64,000 bases of DNA from Periplaneta americana (lineage: Eukaryota; Arthropoda; Insecta; Blattodea; Blattidae). This document shows, in pieces, positions 21,476 through 31,560 of the stretch (the stretch's first letter is position 1; every line of letters starts with the position of its first letter). A program made the position numbers and the translations under genes. Where the stretch lies: assembly GCF_040183065.1 (NCBI RefSeq), contig NC_091117.1, positions 109,484,001-109,548,000 on the forward strand. The letters are read 5' to 3'. Under the pieces are notes generated by a model, which saw nothing but the letters and a program-made list of their open reading frames with translations, was not told the origin of the DNA and did no database searches.

Positions 21476-22981
21476 CAACGAGTTAGAAAGAGAAGACTAT
21501 AGAGTGGTCATGTTGTCCTGTACAGCGCTCTTTGCGGTGCCACCGCGAAACACGGCAAATCTGAGCTAAGCGCCCACCTTTGTAAAAATTCGTCTGCTTG
21601 CAATGTTGTATAACGGAGGTAAGAAGCACAAAAAACGAAGAAAAAACATGCTTGTTGTGTGTGCTGCATATAACTGCAATGTCAAAAGGAAAAAGACAAC
21701 TGATATATCATATTTCATGTAAATTTTATGAAGTTAAGTCCATAGTTTTGTTAATTAGCAGCATTTTTTTTTTCATGCATAAATGTGTAACAACGCCCGG
21801 CATAAACAAAATAAATGGTTCACTGGTAATGTACTTACACTAAATAAGGATAAAACCAATACAATTCCGTTTCAGACCCAGTGAAAAACAAATAGCAATA
21901 CAATATTAAAACTGTACTTCGACACCGGCATCCTTTATTTCTGCTCTTTCTGTCCTTACTGCTTATACAAGAAGACGATGAGCTGTAGCTTATAAGAAGT
22001 AGGCCTATTTCGAAGACAAACGCTTAATCAAATAAATAGTTCACTAGTAATAAAGTTAAACTAAATACGGATAAAACCGCTACAATTCCGTTTCAAACCT
22101 AGTAATAGCAATCAAATATTAAAATTGTATTTCGACACTCGCATCCAAAATAACGCAAAACTCTGGGGTAGGTCGTATTGTTGTTAGTATTTTGACTGGA
22201 AGGACATGAAAGAACATAATTGAGCACCCACGTGCAATAATGGGGTAAGTATGAATATATTTCGTAACTACTTACCCCATTATTGTACGTGGGTGCTCAA
22301 TTATACACTAATAATTATCTGTGGTGCCACAGCCCTTGAAAGGCTCGGACAGACCAGCCGGCTGTTGGCCTCACGTTCACATTTCGATAATAATTATACT
22401 TTACTGTAACAAAAAAACTGAAAGCGTGTTTTGTCATGTTTCACCCACGTTACAAGCTTGGAGTAAAGGTTGTTTACTGCAGATAGGGCCTACTTTCATT
22501 CTATATCTTATGGTATAGTAAAAAGTTTTCTAACGTGTAGCGACTGGGAAAACAATTTAATAAAATCATCCGAATCATACTCGTTCATTTTATAGGCAAT
22601 CTTGCAGGTCGCATTTAAAAGAACCTAGGAATATTAACATTTTCTTCAGTATATTTGCTAGGACTTCTTGTCATACTGCATGACAATTTTGCTTAGGTTA
22701 TTCTTTTAAGCATTCCTTCTAGGATTAGCTCAAGTGTTTTAAATTTAGCGTACATAAGTTTAGATTAAGTTCCTAGCACGTATTTGACGAAATACTAGAT
22801 TTTTCCACTTCAGTTTAACTGATTTATGCAAACGAAATTAAGGCAGCTGACGATTCTAATGTCAGTTATCACCACGCCCACTTTGTTTTGGGCGCATAAG
22901 TTCATTACCGACGATCGTTCAATTTTCTTCAAACATGGCGGCGCAATGACCACTCTATATCTTTCTCTTTCTAACTCGTTG
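21476..22981 (-). mobile_element. Non-autonomous DNA element, CAACGAG ends, right copy (inverted)
   Basis: Inverted, nearly identical copy of 19952-21444, with the same CAACGAG...CTCGTTG ends; 1506 bp. The flanks GTTCTATC (21468-21475) and CTTCTATC (22982-22989) form an 8 bp TSD with one mismatch. Together with the left copy it makes a 3 kb palindrome. Its right TSD overlaps the first base of the next element. Confidence 0.9.
22216..22304 (-). repeat. 89 nt near-perfect hairpin (right copy)
   Basis: Counterpart of the hairpin at 20612-20700 in the inverted element copy. Confidence 0.85.
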
Positions 22982-22988
22982 CTTCTAT

Positions 22989-24977
22989 CAGAGCCTTCTT
23001 TAGTTAGAAGCCGGGGCCATACGTCGGCAACACTGTAATTATCTGTCACCCGGAGGCTGACCGTACAGTACACGTGTTTGTGCTAATGCCAATTTCCAAT
23101 GTAAATTAATGATACATTATAAGTGTGTGTCGATGGAATTACGTTTGCGGTCGTACCAAACGTTAATTGTTGATGTATTATAAACTAAATGCGTGTTGGT
23201 GATAAAAAAACAAGACAATAAATGAAAATAAAATGGTTGCAGTCTTTGGGAATTTTTACGGTTATGGATGACAAAGTAATTGACTATTCTATTAAATATT
23301 GTATAACCACATTTTTATATTCTTATTTGTGATTTGTGTGTATCAGAATTCTAGTCAAATTGTTGGGTCTCGCCTGCTATATCAATAAAGTTACGCCGTT
23401 GGCTTTCAAAGTCATTGTAAACAGCTGTTTCGTGATCCCATAAATGTTGCAGTTTTGTTGAAGATTCGGAATGCCTGCTATACGTCAGAACTATCTATAA
23501 CTTGTACATGCATATAATCACTTTGTTGGTTTGGTCAATGTTACTTATGTCCCGCCCACTATAGAGACATAGGCCAATTTTACACATATTTAGTATAACT
23601 TGTTGCTTCTTTGACAGGTTAGGTTTGGTTAGTTTAGGTTTTTGTTATAGCCTACCTTGCATATACGATTATAGCGCAACATTGGCAGTGATAAAAGTGA
23701 AATATTCGTTCAGTGGGCGTTGGATACTCTACATTCACCCACTTGGTATTTACAGGATTTAAAGTCCATTGAGTTTACGCTAATTGATACATACATGTAC
23801 TTAATAGATAATGTTGCGTTTTGTTACATATTATGTTGAAGGGATGTGTTTTCATTTTTCATAGATTGTTTTACTTGGCTTAACTATATTTACATCCTCA
23901 TACTTTTATTATAATAGGAATGTCAATAGTTTCTTCTGTTTACATTTTATTTTAGGCCTATTTGCATAATTCACATTCTTAGCTTGTTTTCTGTAGTTAT
24001 ATTTATTTAAAATTATATTTTAAAAAGTTTATAACAAATAATTTAGGATAACAGTATTGTTATGGTGACTGGCCAGGTTCAAACTAAAACTGACTTCCTG
24101 GACATCTGAAATATTTATAGAAAAGCACGACATAATCACATGAAATTAAAATGCATATGATATCCTACACCTTTCATGTCAGAGGTGAAACAACATTAAG
24201 CGGCAAAACATTGTCAATTTACTAGCCACATAATGGTTAATTGATTGGAATAGGGTATTGCGAAAGTACGTCATTATTTTATTTATTTTTGGTACAAGTA
24301 ACATTTCTTTAAGTATTTATTTATTTTCCCTTGTACCATCAATAAAAAACAAGTATGTTTTTATTTTTTTTTAGTTATAAGTGTAGTTGCTACGACACAT
24401 AGGCACACAGCACTTTCTAGGCGTCTGAAATATTTGTAGAAAAACACGATAGATAATCGCAGAAGATAATATTAAAATATATCCTAAACCTTTCACAGAT
24501 GAAACACCATTAAGTCGCAAAACATTGTCAATTTGCTAGCCACATTTTTTTAAACTGAATGGCACTTAAGAATACTGCGTAGGAACTTACGTCTTTATTG
24601 CATTATTGATTTTATTATTTTCGGTGCAAGGAATATCTTTTTTTTTATTTATTTATTTACCTTCGTAGTATCAATAAAAACATGTTTTTTTTTTGTAATT
24701 ATTTTAAGTGGCAGCCTTTGTATGTAAGTAGCTTACTTACGCCGTATTCTGAAATATAGTTAATTGATTGCAATAAAACACTATTTTCGAACCGGTAATA
24801 ATTTACATCACTACTCTGAATCTTGATATTACCTTTGTGCATGAAGTAATATTGAAAAAATACGGGTTACGTATAACGAAAGCAATGAGCAAACACAATA
24901 TCACTCTAAAATCTCCCGCCTCCACTCTGCGTTGCCAAACCTACCCATGCCCCGGCTTGTAACTAAAGAAGGCTCTG
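22989..24977. mobile_element. DNA element with CAGAGCCTTC ends, 7 bp TSD
   Basis: Begins CAGAGCCTTCTTTAGTTAGA and ends inverted as ...TAACTAAAGAAGGCTCTG, with GCCCCGGCTT / AAGCCGGGGC continuing the repeat. The right flank is GTTCTAT (24978-24984). The left flank is CTTCTAT (22982-22988), which was GTTCTAT before the CAACGAG copy inserted there. 1989 bp, no transposase seen. Holds an internal tandem duplication and a segment also found near 15465. Confidence 0.8.
24097..24690 (+). repeat. Internal tandem duplication, ~315 bp period
   Basis: Copies about 24097-24362 and 24415-24690 share CTGAAATATTT-TAGAAAA, GCAAAACATTGTCAATTT, GCTAGCCACAT/CTAGCCACAT and the final ATCAATAAAAA. Confidence 0.85.
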
Positions 24978-25157
24978 GTTCTATACTATAGAGAGGCAGA
25001 AGACCTCTGATAAGCGCTCCTTGCGAAGGCAAACAGTACTATGGATCGTTCTCTACAAAACATGGCGGTCTATAGTAAAATAAAATACAATGCAAATTAA
25101 GCTTTCAGGAATAACACCCTGTAAAGTTAATTTGAATAATTTCGAGGGAAAAATTGT

Positions 25158-25228
25158 TCCGGGGCCGAGTATCGAACGCGGGACCGTTGGTTAAACGTAC
25201 CAACTCTCTCCCACTGAGCTACCCGGGA
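25158..25228 (-). other. tRNA-like core, unit 1
   Basis: Acceptor TCCCGGG/CCCCGGA (6 of 7 pairs), D arm GCTCAGTGGGAGAGA, anticodon-type stem TTGGT/ACCAA with loop ACGTTTA and a T arm with TTCGATA. Same plan as the copies at 12900 and 13254. Confidence 0.75.
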
Positions 25229-25443
25229 ACTCTACCCGACACCGATCCAATTTTTCCCTCTATATCCACAGACCTCAAAGTGGGCTGACAACTGTCAAGC
25301 AACCAACATTTGAGTGCACACTAACTCTGTGTGACTTTAAATTGTGGTTTTCTGTTACGTACAGTGACGTGTATTATGGAAATTAAGCTTTCAGGAATAA
25401 CACCCTGTAAAGTTAATTTGAATAATTTCGAGGGAAAAATTGT

Positions 25444-25514
25444 TCCGGGGCCGGATATCGAACCCGGGACCATTGGTTAAACGTACCAACGCTCTCTCAC
25501 TGAGCTACCCGGGA
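25444..25514 (-). other. tRNA-like core, unit 2
   Basis: As unit 1, with A box TAGCTCAGTGAGAGAGC and B box GGTTCGATATCC. The T stem is CCGGG/TCCGG with one G-T pair. U33 is absent, so a decoding tRNA is unlikely. Confidence 0.75.
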
Positions 25515-25681
25515 ACTCTACCCAACACCGATCCAATTTTTCCCACTATATCCACAGACCTCAAAGTGGGCTGACAACCGTCAAGCAACCAACATTTGAT
25601 TGCACACTAACTCTGTGTGACTTTAAATTGTGGTTTTCTGTTACGTACAGTGACGTGTATTATGCAAATTAAGCTTTCAGG

Positions 25682-26143
25682 TTCGATGCGAAGGAATAAA
25701 AACAATTCACAAACCTCCGCCAAAAATCAGGAACAAGGTCAGATCAGTAAAAGACGATCTAGGCCACAGAGTACCAGGGATCTACCGCATCCCGTGTGAA
25801 TGTGATGCGGCTTACATTGGACAGACAGGACGCACAATAGCGACGCGTCTTTCGGAATATCAAAGAAGCATCCGATTAATGCAGCCCGAAAAATCCGGAT
25901 TGGCTGAACATTGCATTGAAAAAAGCCATAGGGCTAATTTCAATAACACCGAGGTCCTTGTAAAGTGTGCGGGCTATTGGGATAGAAGAGTAAAAGAAAC
26001 CCTGACCATAGCGGCGGAATGCGGTAACCTGAACCGGGACTCGGGTCTCCAACTAAGCGCGGCATGGTCACCGGCTATTAAATTTCTCACCGCCCGGACG
26101 ACGGGCCGTCATCAGCGGAGAACTCGTCCGCCGAGCCCACCGT
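25682..26143 (+). pseudogene. Penelope-like element: C-terminal GIY-YIG endonuclease
   Basis: An open frame (no start codon at its left edge) reads KTIHKPPPKIRNKVRSVKDD, then GIYRIPCECDAAYIGQTGRT, with TRLSEYQR, SGLAEHCIEKSH and YWDRRVKETLTIA following, and stops at 26141-26143. The G-I-Y...A-Y-I-G core, the CxC motif, R, H and E are those of the Penelope-type GIY-YIG endonuclease that follows the reverse transcriptase and nicks target DNA. The RT is missing: the element is 5'-truncated at its junction with the tRNA-cored array. The expected H in the EHxR position is Tyr (EYQR). The 3' region, with its hammerhead-like motif, now lies 9.2 kb away at 35344. Confidence 0.9.
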
Positions 26144-26149
26144 GAGACC

Positions 26150-28618
26150 CGAAAAAAAAATCGAAAAATCGAAGGAGAATTGGGAGGAAAATTTAAAAGG
26201 TACGCAAAACGCGTCCTTGCAAGGGGTTGGGGGTTGTACAAAACTAAATATGTGAGCTCTCAAGCCTGTTGGCCACTAGTCTCACTCCGGGTTACGCTGC
26301 TCCACTGAAGGAGCTCTAGAAAATTTTGAAGGGGAAGCCGAAATTGGACGTAACCTCTTAGGTACCACATACGCGAGGGGGGCTGAGATAGATCAAGTGA
26401 TCACGGAATGGGGCGAGGAGGAGTTGGCTGGCAAGACGCCGTCATCTGTTGTTCGATGACAAAGCATGTGAAGGCCGTCGCAAGAAGCGCCGTGAAATCT
26501 AATATGCAATTTGAGAGGTCCCTGTCCTTTCAATTTTCGACTTATTGAGTGACCTCGTATATTTAATAGACTAATTATATTATCTGAACTAGGGCATACA
26601 TCGTTTATAATAAGGGTGGAATATATATGGGGAAGGGCATATAGCTCCGTGGCCCATTTCTTATAGGGCTCATCCCGACATTTGTCTTACGCCTGAGGAA
26701 AACCACGGAATACTTTAGGCAGGATGACTTGTCTCATATAAGAGACTAGCCAATTTGGCTATTATGTAGGAGGTGATTGTTGTCCTGAGCCTTGTTGAAT
26801 CGTCTCAATTTTGAGACAAGCCATTTGGCTATATGATGGCTCAATTACGAAGAGGGGGGGGAGATGTAATTAGTTAATTAATTTAAAGTAATTAGGGAGA
26901 TTAATGGGGATATGAGTGCAGGTCCGTGGCCCATTTCTTTTAGGGCTCATCCCGACATTTGTCTTAGCGCCTTAGGAAAACCACGGAAAAACCTTAGGCA
27001 GGATGAGTTGTCTCAATATCAGAGACTAGCCAGTTGGCTCTTAGGTTGAATGACTCTATGAATCGATGGATATATACTAGCCAATTGGCTCTATGATAGT
27101 TCCATCGATCAACAAATGTGTATATTGTTAGGGAGGGATTTTGTTTAGCCCAGCTGAGACAAGGTCATTTTAAAGCGGTTGCACTATCCAAGGAGTCTCA
27201 TGGAGTTGAGTCGTGGCTACCAAAACCTGGGAGTAACGCCAGCCTCCCTGTCCTCCTGTCTCAATAGTATAGCTAATGGACCTGTCTGGTGTCTACGCCG
27301 TAACCTAGGATCATACTGGCCGAGGCCAGATATGAGCGGGTTGGGGTTAGCACGAGCTTCCGCATACAGGTTCCTAGCCAGTCGAACAATGAACTCGTCT
27401 ATGGTTGGCAACTCTAGTTCATCATGGAACTTTCTTCTCGAGGCGACTCGGGGGAGATGGGTAATGAGTCGAATCACCTGGTTTTGGACAACTTGGAGTT
27501 TACGGAGATGGGACACTGCCGCAAACCCCCATGCGGGTGCGGCATAGGTAATGACAGAGCGAATGAGGGCCTTATGCATGGTAAGTCCTACCTTCAGGTT
27601 GTCAGGAGTTAAGGCCGCCAGAATGGGATAGTGTCTATCAGCCCGTTGGCCTTACGAAGAAGGGATTGGAAGTGATCTCGGAAGTTGAGATGAGAGTCCA
27701 TAATGATCCCTAAATATTTAATTTGGTTCATCCACGGCATTTCTCGTCCGAAAAGTGTGGGTGGTGGTGGTATGTCTTCGAGCCTCGCTCTTAGTGAAAA
27801 GAGTATGACCTGACATTTCTCTACATTGACCTTGATTCTCCAGTTGGGGAACCACGGCTGGAGGTGATCTAAGATCGACTGCAATCTACGGGACGCTAAT
27901 CTATAGGTTTTGCCCATCGCCAAGAGGGCAGTGTCGTCTGCATAGATATACAGATGACTACTTCTGCCGTGGATATAGCGGAACGGGAGGTCATTAATGA
28001 ATATATTGAAAAGTATGGGCCCGATAATGGAGCCCTGTGCGTGAATTTCACGGGGGGGGGGGGTGGAGAAGCTAGTGCCTACACGGGTTTTGAATGTACG
28101 GCCTCGGAGGTAGTTAGAAATGAGGCGTATCATTCCATCTGGGACTCCCATGCCCAGTAACTTAACGAGGAGTCCCTCATGCCAAAACTTGTCGAATGCT
28201 CGCGCGATGTCCAGGTAAGCTGCAGCTACTACACGCTTCGTGCTCATAACCCAGGCAATGTCCTCCGTCATGCGGAGTGCCTGGAGTGTAGTGGAACGAT
28301 CAGGGTGAAAACCGAACTGCTCGTTCCTGATTTGGGGCAACACTACTTCAGTGAGGCGTCTATGTATGACCCGCTCCGCCAGTTTGCTGAGATAACTGAG
28401 GAGACTAATAGGCCTATAGTTGCTTGGATTCGTCTTATCCTTTCCGGGCTTTGGAAAGAGAACTACGTGAGCCTCTTTCCAGGGAATGGGATAGTGACCG
28501 GAAGCCAAGATGTTATTAATTATCTCTGCTATGCGATTCATAGCTGACCTTGGGAGATGCTGCAATATAATTCCTTGCATACCGTCGGCTCCTGCGGCCT
28601 TATGAGGGCCGTGGCGAA
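26150..28618 (-). mobile_element. Jockey-type LINE, 3' part, minus copy
   Basis: Inverted copy of the 3' 2.47 kb of the LINE at 28619-35343, from RT motif 1 to the 3' end with its T-rich tail (CGATTTTTCGATTTTT on its own strand). It stops abruptly at 28618, matching about 32866 in the plus copy. The two copies differ by scattered substitutions and a few indels. Inserted just after the PLE stop codon. Confidence 0.9.
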
Positions 28619-28628
28619 CCAAGGTCAT
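27215..28628 (-). pseudogene. Jockey ORF2 fragment (reverse transcriptase), minus copy
   Basis: From about 28610 the frame reads GPHKAAGADGMQGIILQH, SNYRPISLLSYLSKLAERVI, AYLDIARAFDKFWHEG (motif A), QGSIIGPILFNIFINDLP (motif B) and YADDTALLA (motif C), ending after KANGLIDTIPFWRP. The thumb region continues in another frame (27579-27217: KALIRSVITYAAPAWGF). The normal GVPQG of motif B has lost GVP (9 bp), yet the poly-C tract (12 C) keeps the frame open. The same frame break after PFWRP occurs in the plus copy. Confidence 0.9.
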
Positions 28629-29514
28629 TCAGCCGGAAAGCATAAAGCAAGACGACACGTCGGCAATGTTCTCGCCGCGGTCCGCACTAATAACAGCCAA
28701 TCGGCTCACAGCTCCTCTGCTGACTCCCTCTGGCACTTTAAATTAAGGAGCTAGTTACCCTCAGACATAAAAACTTCTTTCTTGGACGTGAAAGGAGCAA
28801 GAGGTGTCCTGAGAACTTCTGATTGGCGCACCGGCGAAAGCAGCTACAGCGGACAACCAACCAGATTCCTCAGTTCTACAGCAGCAAGCGAGCGCAGCAG
28901 CCAAGCAGCTCTCGGCCAGGGAGGCTCGAGGCGCCGAGCATCGTACTTCTGTCGGCCAGGCGGCGGACACCTACGTAATCGGCACTTCTTAAAGAGCAGC
29001 CTATTGGTTCCATTGCCGCACCGGCGCTCAGCGCGAAGAAAGCCGCGCAGCCTACGGAGGGCTGTGCGCACTAACGTCCCTAGGCCAGGCGGATCCCGGT
29101 CGGGGATTGGGTCCTCTCTCGAGGAGACCCCTAGCCGTCCTCGGCCCCTAGGCAGGCTTCCTGCTAGGGAGAGACACTGTGCCTTCGTGCCGGAGTGACT
29201 GCCCAAAGGCAGAGCCTTCGTGCTAATTTGCTTTCCGCCCTCCACTCTTCTACTATTGCCCGGCCCTTCTGAGGGCTACGCAAATTTTCGTCCGGCCCTT
29301 TTCAGGGCCAACGAAATTAGCGAACCAAACCGACGGTCCCCGGCGGGCTCCGCAACGCTTGTTGCGATCGGCTAACCGGGCTAGGCTTCGGCGACCGGTC
29401 GGGCGTAACTGCTGGGCTTCCACCCTTAGTGGGAAAGGGGCCTAGCAGGTTCTTGCACTGCGGACAGAGTGCCGCTTAGGTCTCCCCCCTGACAGGATCG
29501 AATCTGTAATTGGA
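28619..29514 (+). promoter_or_regulatory. Probable LINE 5' UTR/internal promoter region
   Basis: GC-rich leader without a long conserved frame. Contains two similar hairpin-like blocks, CGGCCCTTCTGAGGGCTACG (near 29260) and CGGCCCTTTTCAGGGCCAACG-like (near 29293). Jockey-type LINEs use internal promoters at the start of the 5' UTR; no core element was identified. Short open frames here on both strands look incidental. Confidence 0.45.
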
Positions 29515-31560
29515 ATGGCTCCAGTTAAGAGCAACAAGGCCACGAGCCATCCTACTGCAGGTGGCGTAAAGCGGTTGCTAGTTTGCACTAGCCAGACAGG
29601 GCCCACCACCTCCTACTTGCGCGTGTCGCGTCCCGCGCAGATTACTCCTCCGCCCAGGCGTCGGAACCTGAGATCGGCTGGTCCTGTACGGACGCCGCCT
29701 GTCCCGGTCCCCGTTGCGGAGATCCCTGAGCTTCGTCCCCCTACCACCATCCCAGTCCCTTCAGGACTCCCGAGAAAGCCCACCCCTCCCAAGATAGCTC
29801 CCAAGGTCACTGAGGTGACACGTATTGACTTGCCCGGTCTTAGCGGATTGAATAGCCGTGGTGTTACGGTCTTGGCTGATGAAGTGCCGCCGATTCCGTC
29901 TGGGTCCGGCGCACTTCAGGTCATTAAGGCCAAAAAGAAGAAGAAGGGCTCAGCTAAGACTCAGCAGGGCGGCATTCCTTCCGCTAGTGAGCTCACTAAG
30001 GAAGAGAGATCGGCTCTCTCTACCTTGGAGCAATTGGAGGCGGCGACTCTTCAAGTCGTGACCGAGGAGGCAGCACCCCCCGCCGAACCTGAGGCCCCAC
30101 AGGAGACGGCTGCTGCCCCTGAGGTAGATGAGGCAGTTCCCCGCCCCCCTTCCCCAGCTCGTACTCACGTGTCGGAGAGTGAGGACGAGGAAGATGATGT
30201 TGAGACTGCCCTCACTAGGCGACGTGGTGATATCCCACCCGTTATTATTACGCCAGCCTTCACTGGCTCGCTGGGCCGACTGAACTCAGAGTTCAAGGCC
30301 GAATACGAACCGTTGGGCTTATGCTCGTACAGGGCGCGCGGCGGGACGGCCGTGAAAACTGTTTGCGAAAGGGACTACGCAAATCTTTGCAGGTTCCTGA
30401 CCGAACGGGGAGTAGCGTACAACTTGCTGCGCCCCAAGAACGACAAGCCTCTGCGATTCGTTCTAAGAGGAATAGATATTCACACAGATGAGGAGGACAT
30501 CCAGGGCGACCTGGAATTCCAAAGCATAATCGTCCGGCGAGTGACGAGGATGCACTCATCAAGGACAAAGGCCAAACTCCCAATGGTCATTGTCGATGTG
30601 GAGAATTCCCCCGAAACCCGGGATAGAATGAGAGCCTTGCGTCAGTGCTGCCTGATGAGGGTAACAATTGAGGACTACGTCCCCAGCAAGCGCCCGCCTC
30701 AGTGCAGCAACTGCCAGTGGTACTACCACACGCAGGCTAGCTGCAAAGCGCAGCCTATGTGTCGAGCTTGTGCACGCCCCCTTAAGACTAAAGATTGTCG
30801 CAAGCCGCACGATGTCCCCGCTACATGCGCACTCTGTACTGGCGCTCACACCGCCAATTATGGAGGGTGTCTCGTGGCACTACAGGTTAGAGATGACACG
30901 GAAGGAACGAGCAGGGCTGCCCGACGGAGGAGGGCAGAGCTCGAGGAACAGCGGACGCTCCAATACGAGTGGCTCCGGCAGCAGCGTGTGGAGCGAGCTG
31001 CGAGGCAGCAGCAGCTGTTCCGAGAACAGCAGCTGCAGCCACAGGCTCGCGCCCCTGTGCAGGGGCCCCGTGCGGAGCGACGCACGGAACTCGGGCCGGT
31101 CCGCCAACAGCAGCAGCAAACGCAGCAGCAGCAGGCGACCATCCCTTCGCTTTTGGAAGTGCCCGTTGCCGCGCCTCTGTGGTCCACCGTGGCAGCGACA
31201 GCCCCCCAAACTGCTGCCAATAATGTAGGACCCCTTTCTCAGCGCCCTAAGCGCAACAGGGGCAGCAGAAAAGCCACCAAGGCTACCACGGTAGAGTCCA
31301 TCTCCGCCCCTGTCCCACCGGCGCAGCAGGAAGCTATTGCAAGCACCTCGAAAGGCCCGACCGGTCAAGGCGCGACCTTGGACCAAGTTCAGCACTTTGC
31401 CGAGGCGTTGCAATTAGCAAACCCTAACCTCCCGCTCGCCCCAATCCTAGAAGGATTAACCAGAGTGATAGTTCTCCTTATGGAGAATCCTATGTCTGCC
31501 CTCCCGGAGATATTTAAGCTCCTAACCTCCCTCGTTTCTCTCAATGGCCAGACGAAGTGA
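29515..31560 (+). CDS. Jockey LINE ORF1 (gag-like RNA-binding protein)
   Basis: A 681-codon frame, the only long undamaged one in the window. The N-terminal 200 residues are Pro- and Lys-rich, then an acidic segment (SESEDEEDDVETA). Residues about 240-390 resemble the PRE/C2HC-associated RNA-binding region (TAVKTVCERDYANLCRFL, VLRGIDIHTDEEDI). Three Cys-rich knuckles follow: CSNCQWYYHTQASC near 396 (CX2CX4HX4C), CRACARPLKTKDC near 413, whose expected His is Leu, and CALCTGAHTANYGGC near 439. A long Gln/Arg-rich segment (about 470-550) follows. Such proteins bind the LINE RNA and form the retrotransposition particle. The ATG is chosen because the 5' UTR precedes it and ORF2 overlaps its end by 17 bp. 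Confidence 0.9.
   Translation: MAPVKSNKATSHPTAGGVKRLLVCTSQTGPTTSYLRVSRPAQITPPPRRRNLRSAGPVRTPPVPVPVAEIPELRPPTTIPVPSGLPRKPTPPKIAPKVTEVTRIDLPGLSGLNSRGVTVLADEVPPIPSGSGALQVIKAKKKKKGSAKTQQGGIPSASELTKEERSALSTLEQLEAATLQVVTEEAAPPAEPEAPQETAAAPEVDEAVPRPPSPARTHVSESEDEEDDVETALTRRRGDIPPVIITPAFTGSLGRLNSEFKAEYEPLGLCSYRARGGTAVKTVCERDYANLCRFLTERGVAYNLLRPKNDKPLRFVLRGIDIHTDEEDIQGDLEFQSIIVRRVTRMHSSRTKAKLPMVIVDVENSPETRDRMRALRQCCLMRVTIEDYVPSKRPPQCSNCQWYYHTQASCKAQPMCRACARPLKTKDCRKPHDVPATCALCTGAHTANYGGCLVALQVRDDTEGTSRAARRRRAELEEQRTLQYEWLRQQRVERAARQQQLFREQQLQPQARAPVQGPRAERRTELGPVRQQQQQTQQQQATIPSLLEVPVAAPLWSTVAATAPQTAANNVGPLSQRPKRNRGSRKATKATTVESISAPVPPAQQEAIASTSKGPTGQGATLDQVQHFAEALQLANPNLPLAPILEGLTRVIVLLMENPMSALPEIFKLLTSLVSLNGQTK

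Larger units (their letters stand above)
25092..25681 (-). repeat. Tandem array of a 286 bp tRNA-cored repeat (2+ units)
   Basis: Units start at 25092, 25378 and 25664 (partial) with GCAAATTAAGCTTTCAGG or a close variant. Each full unit has GAGGGAAAAATTGTTCC on one side and GGATCGG/CCGATCCAATTTTTCCC on the other side of a tRNA-like core on the minus strand, so the core lies inside short inverted repeats. The partial third unit runs directly into the PLE sequence at about 25682. Confidence 0.85.

Noticed and set aside
19952-22981. A single 3 kb foldback transposon
   Set aside because: Each half has its own complete inverted ends and its own 8 bp TSD, so two insertions explain it better.
28782-29245. 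138- and 133-codon frames on opposite strands
   Set aside because: They lie in the GC-rich LINE 5' UTR, where stops are rare by chance; no motif, and they mirror each other.
30293-31413. Several 96-186 codon frames overlapping ORF1
   Set aside because: GC-rich shadows of the ORF1 coding frame, which has the zinc knuckles.
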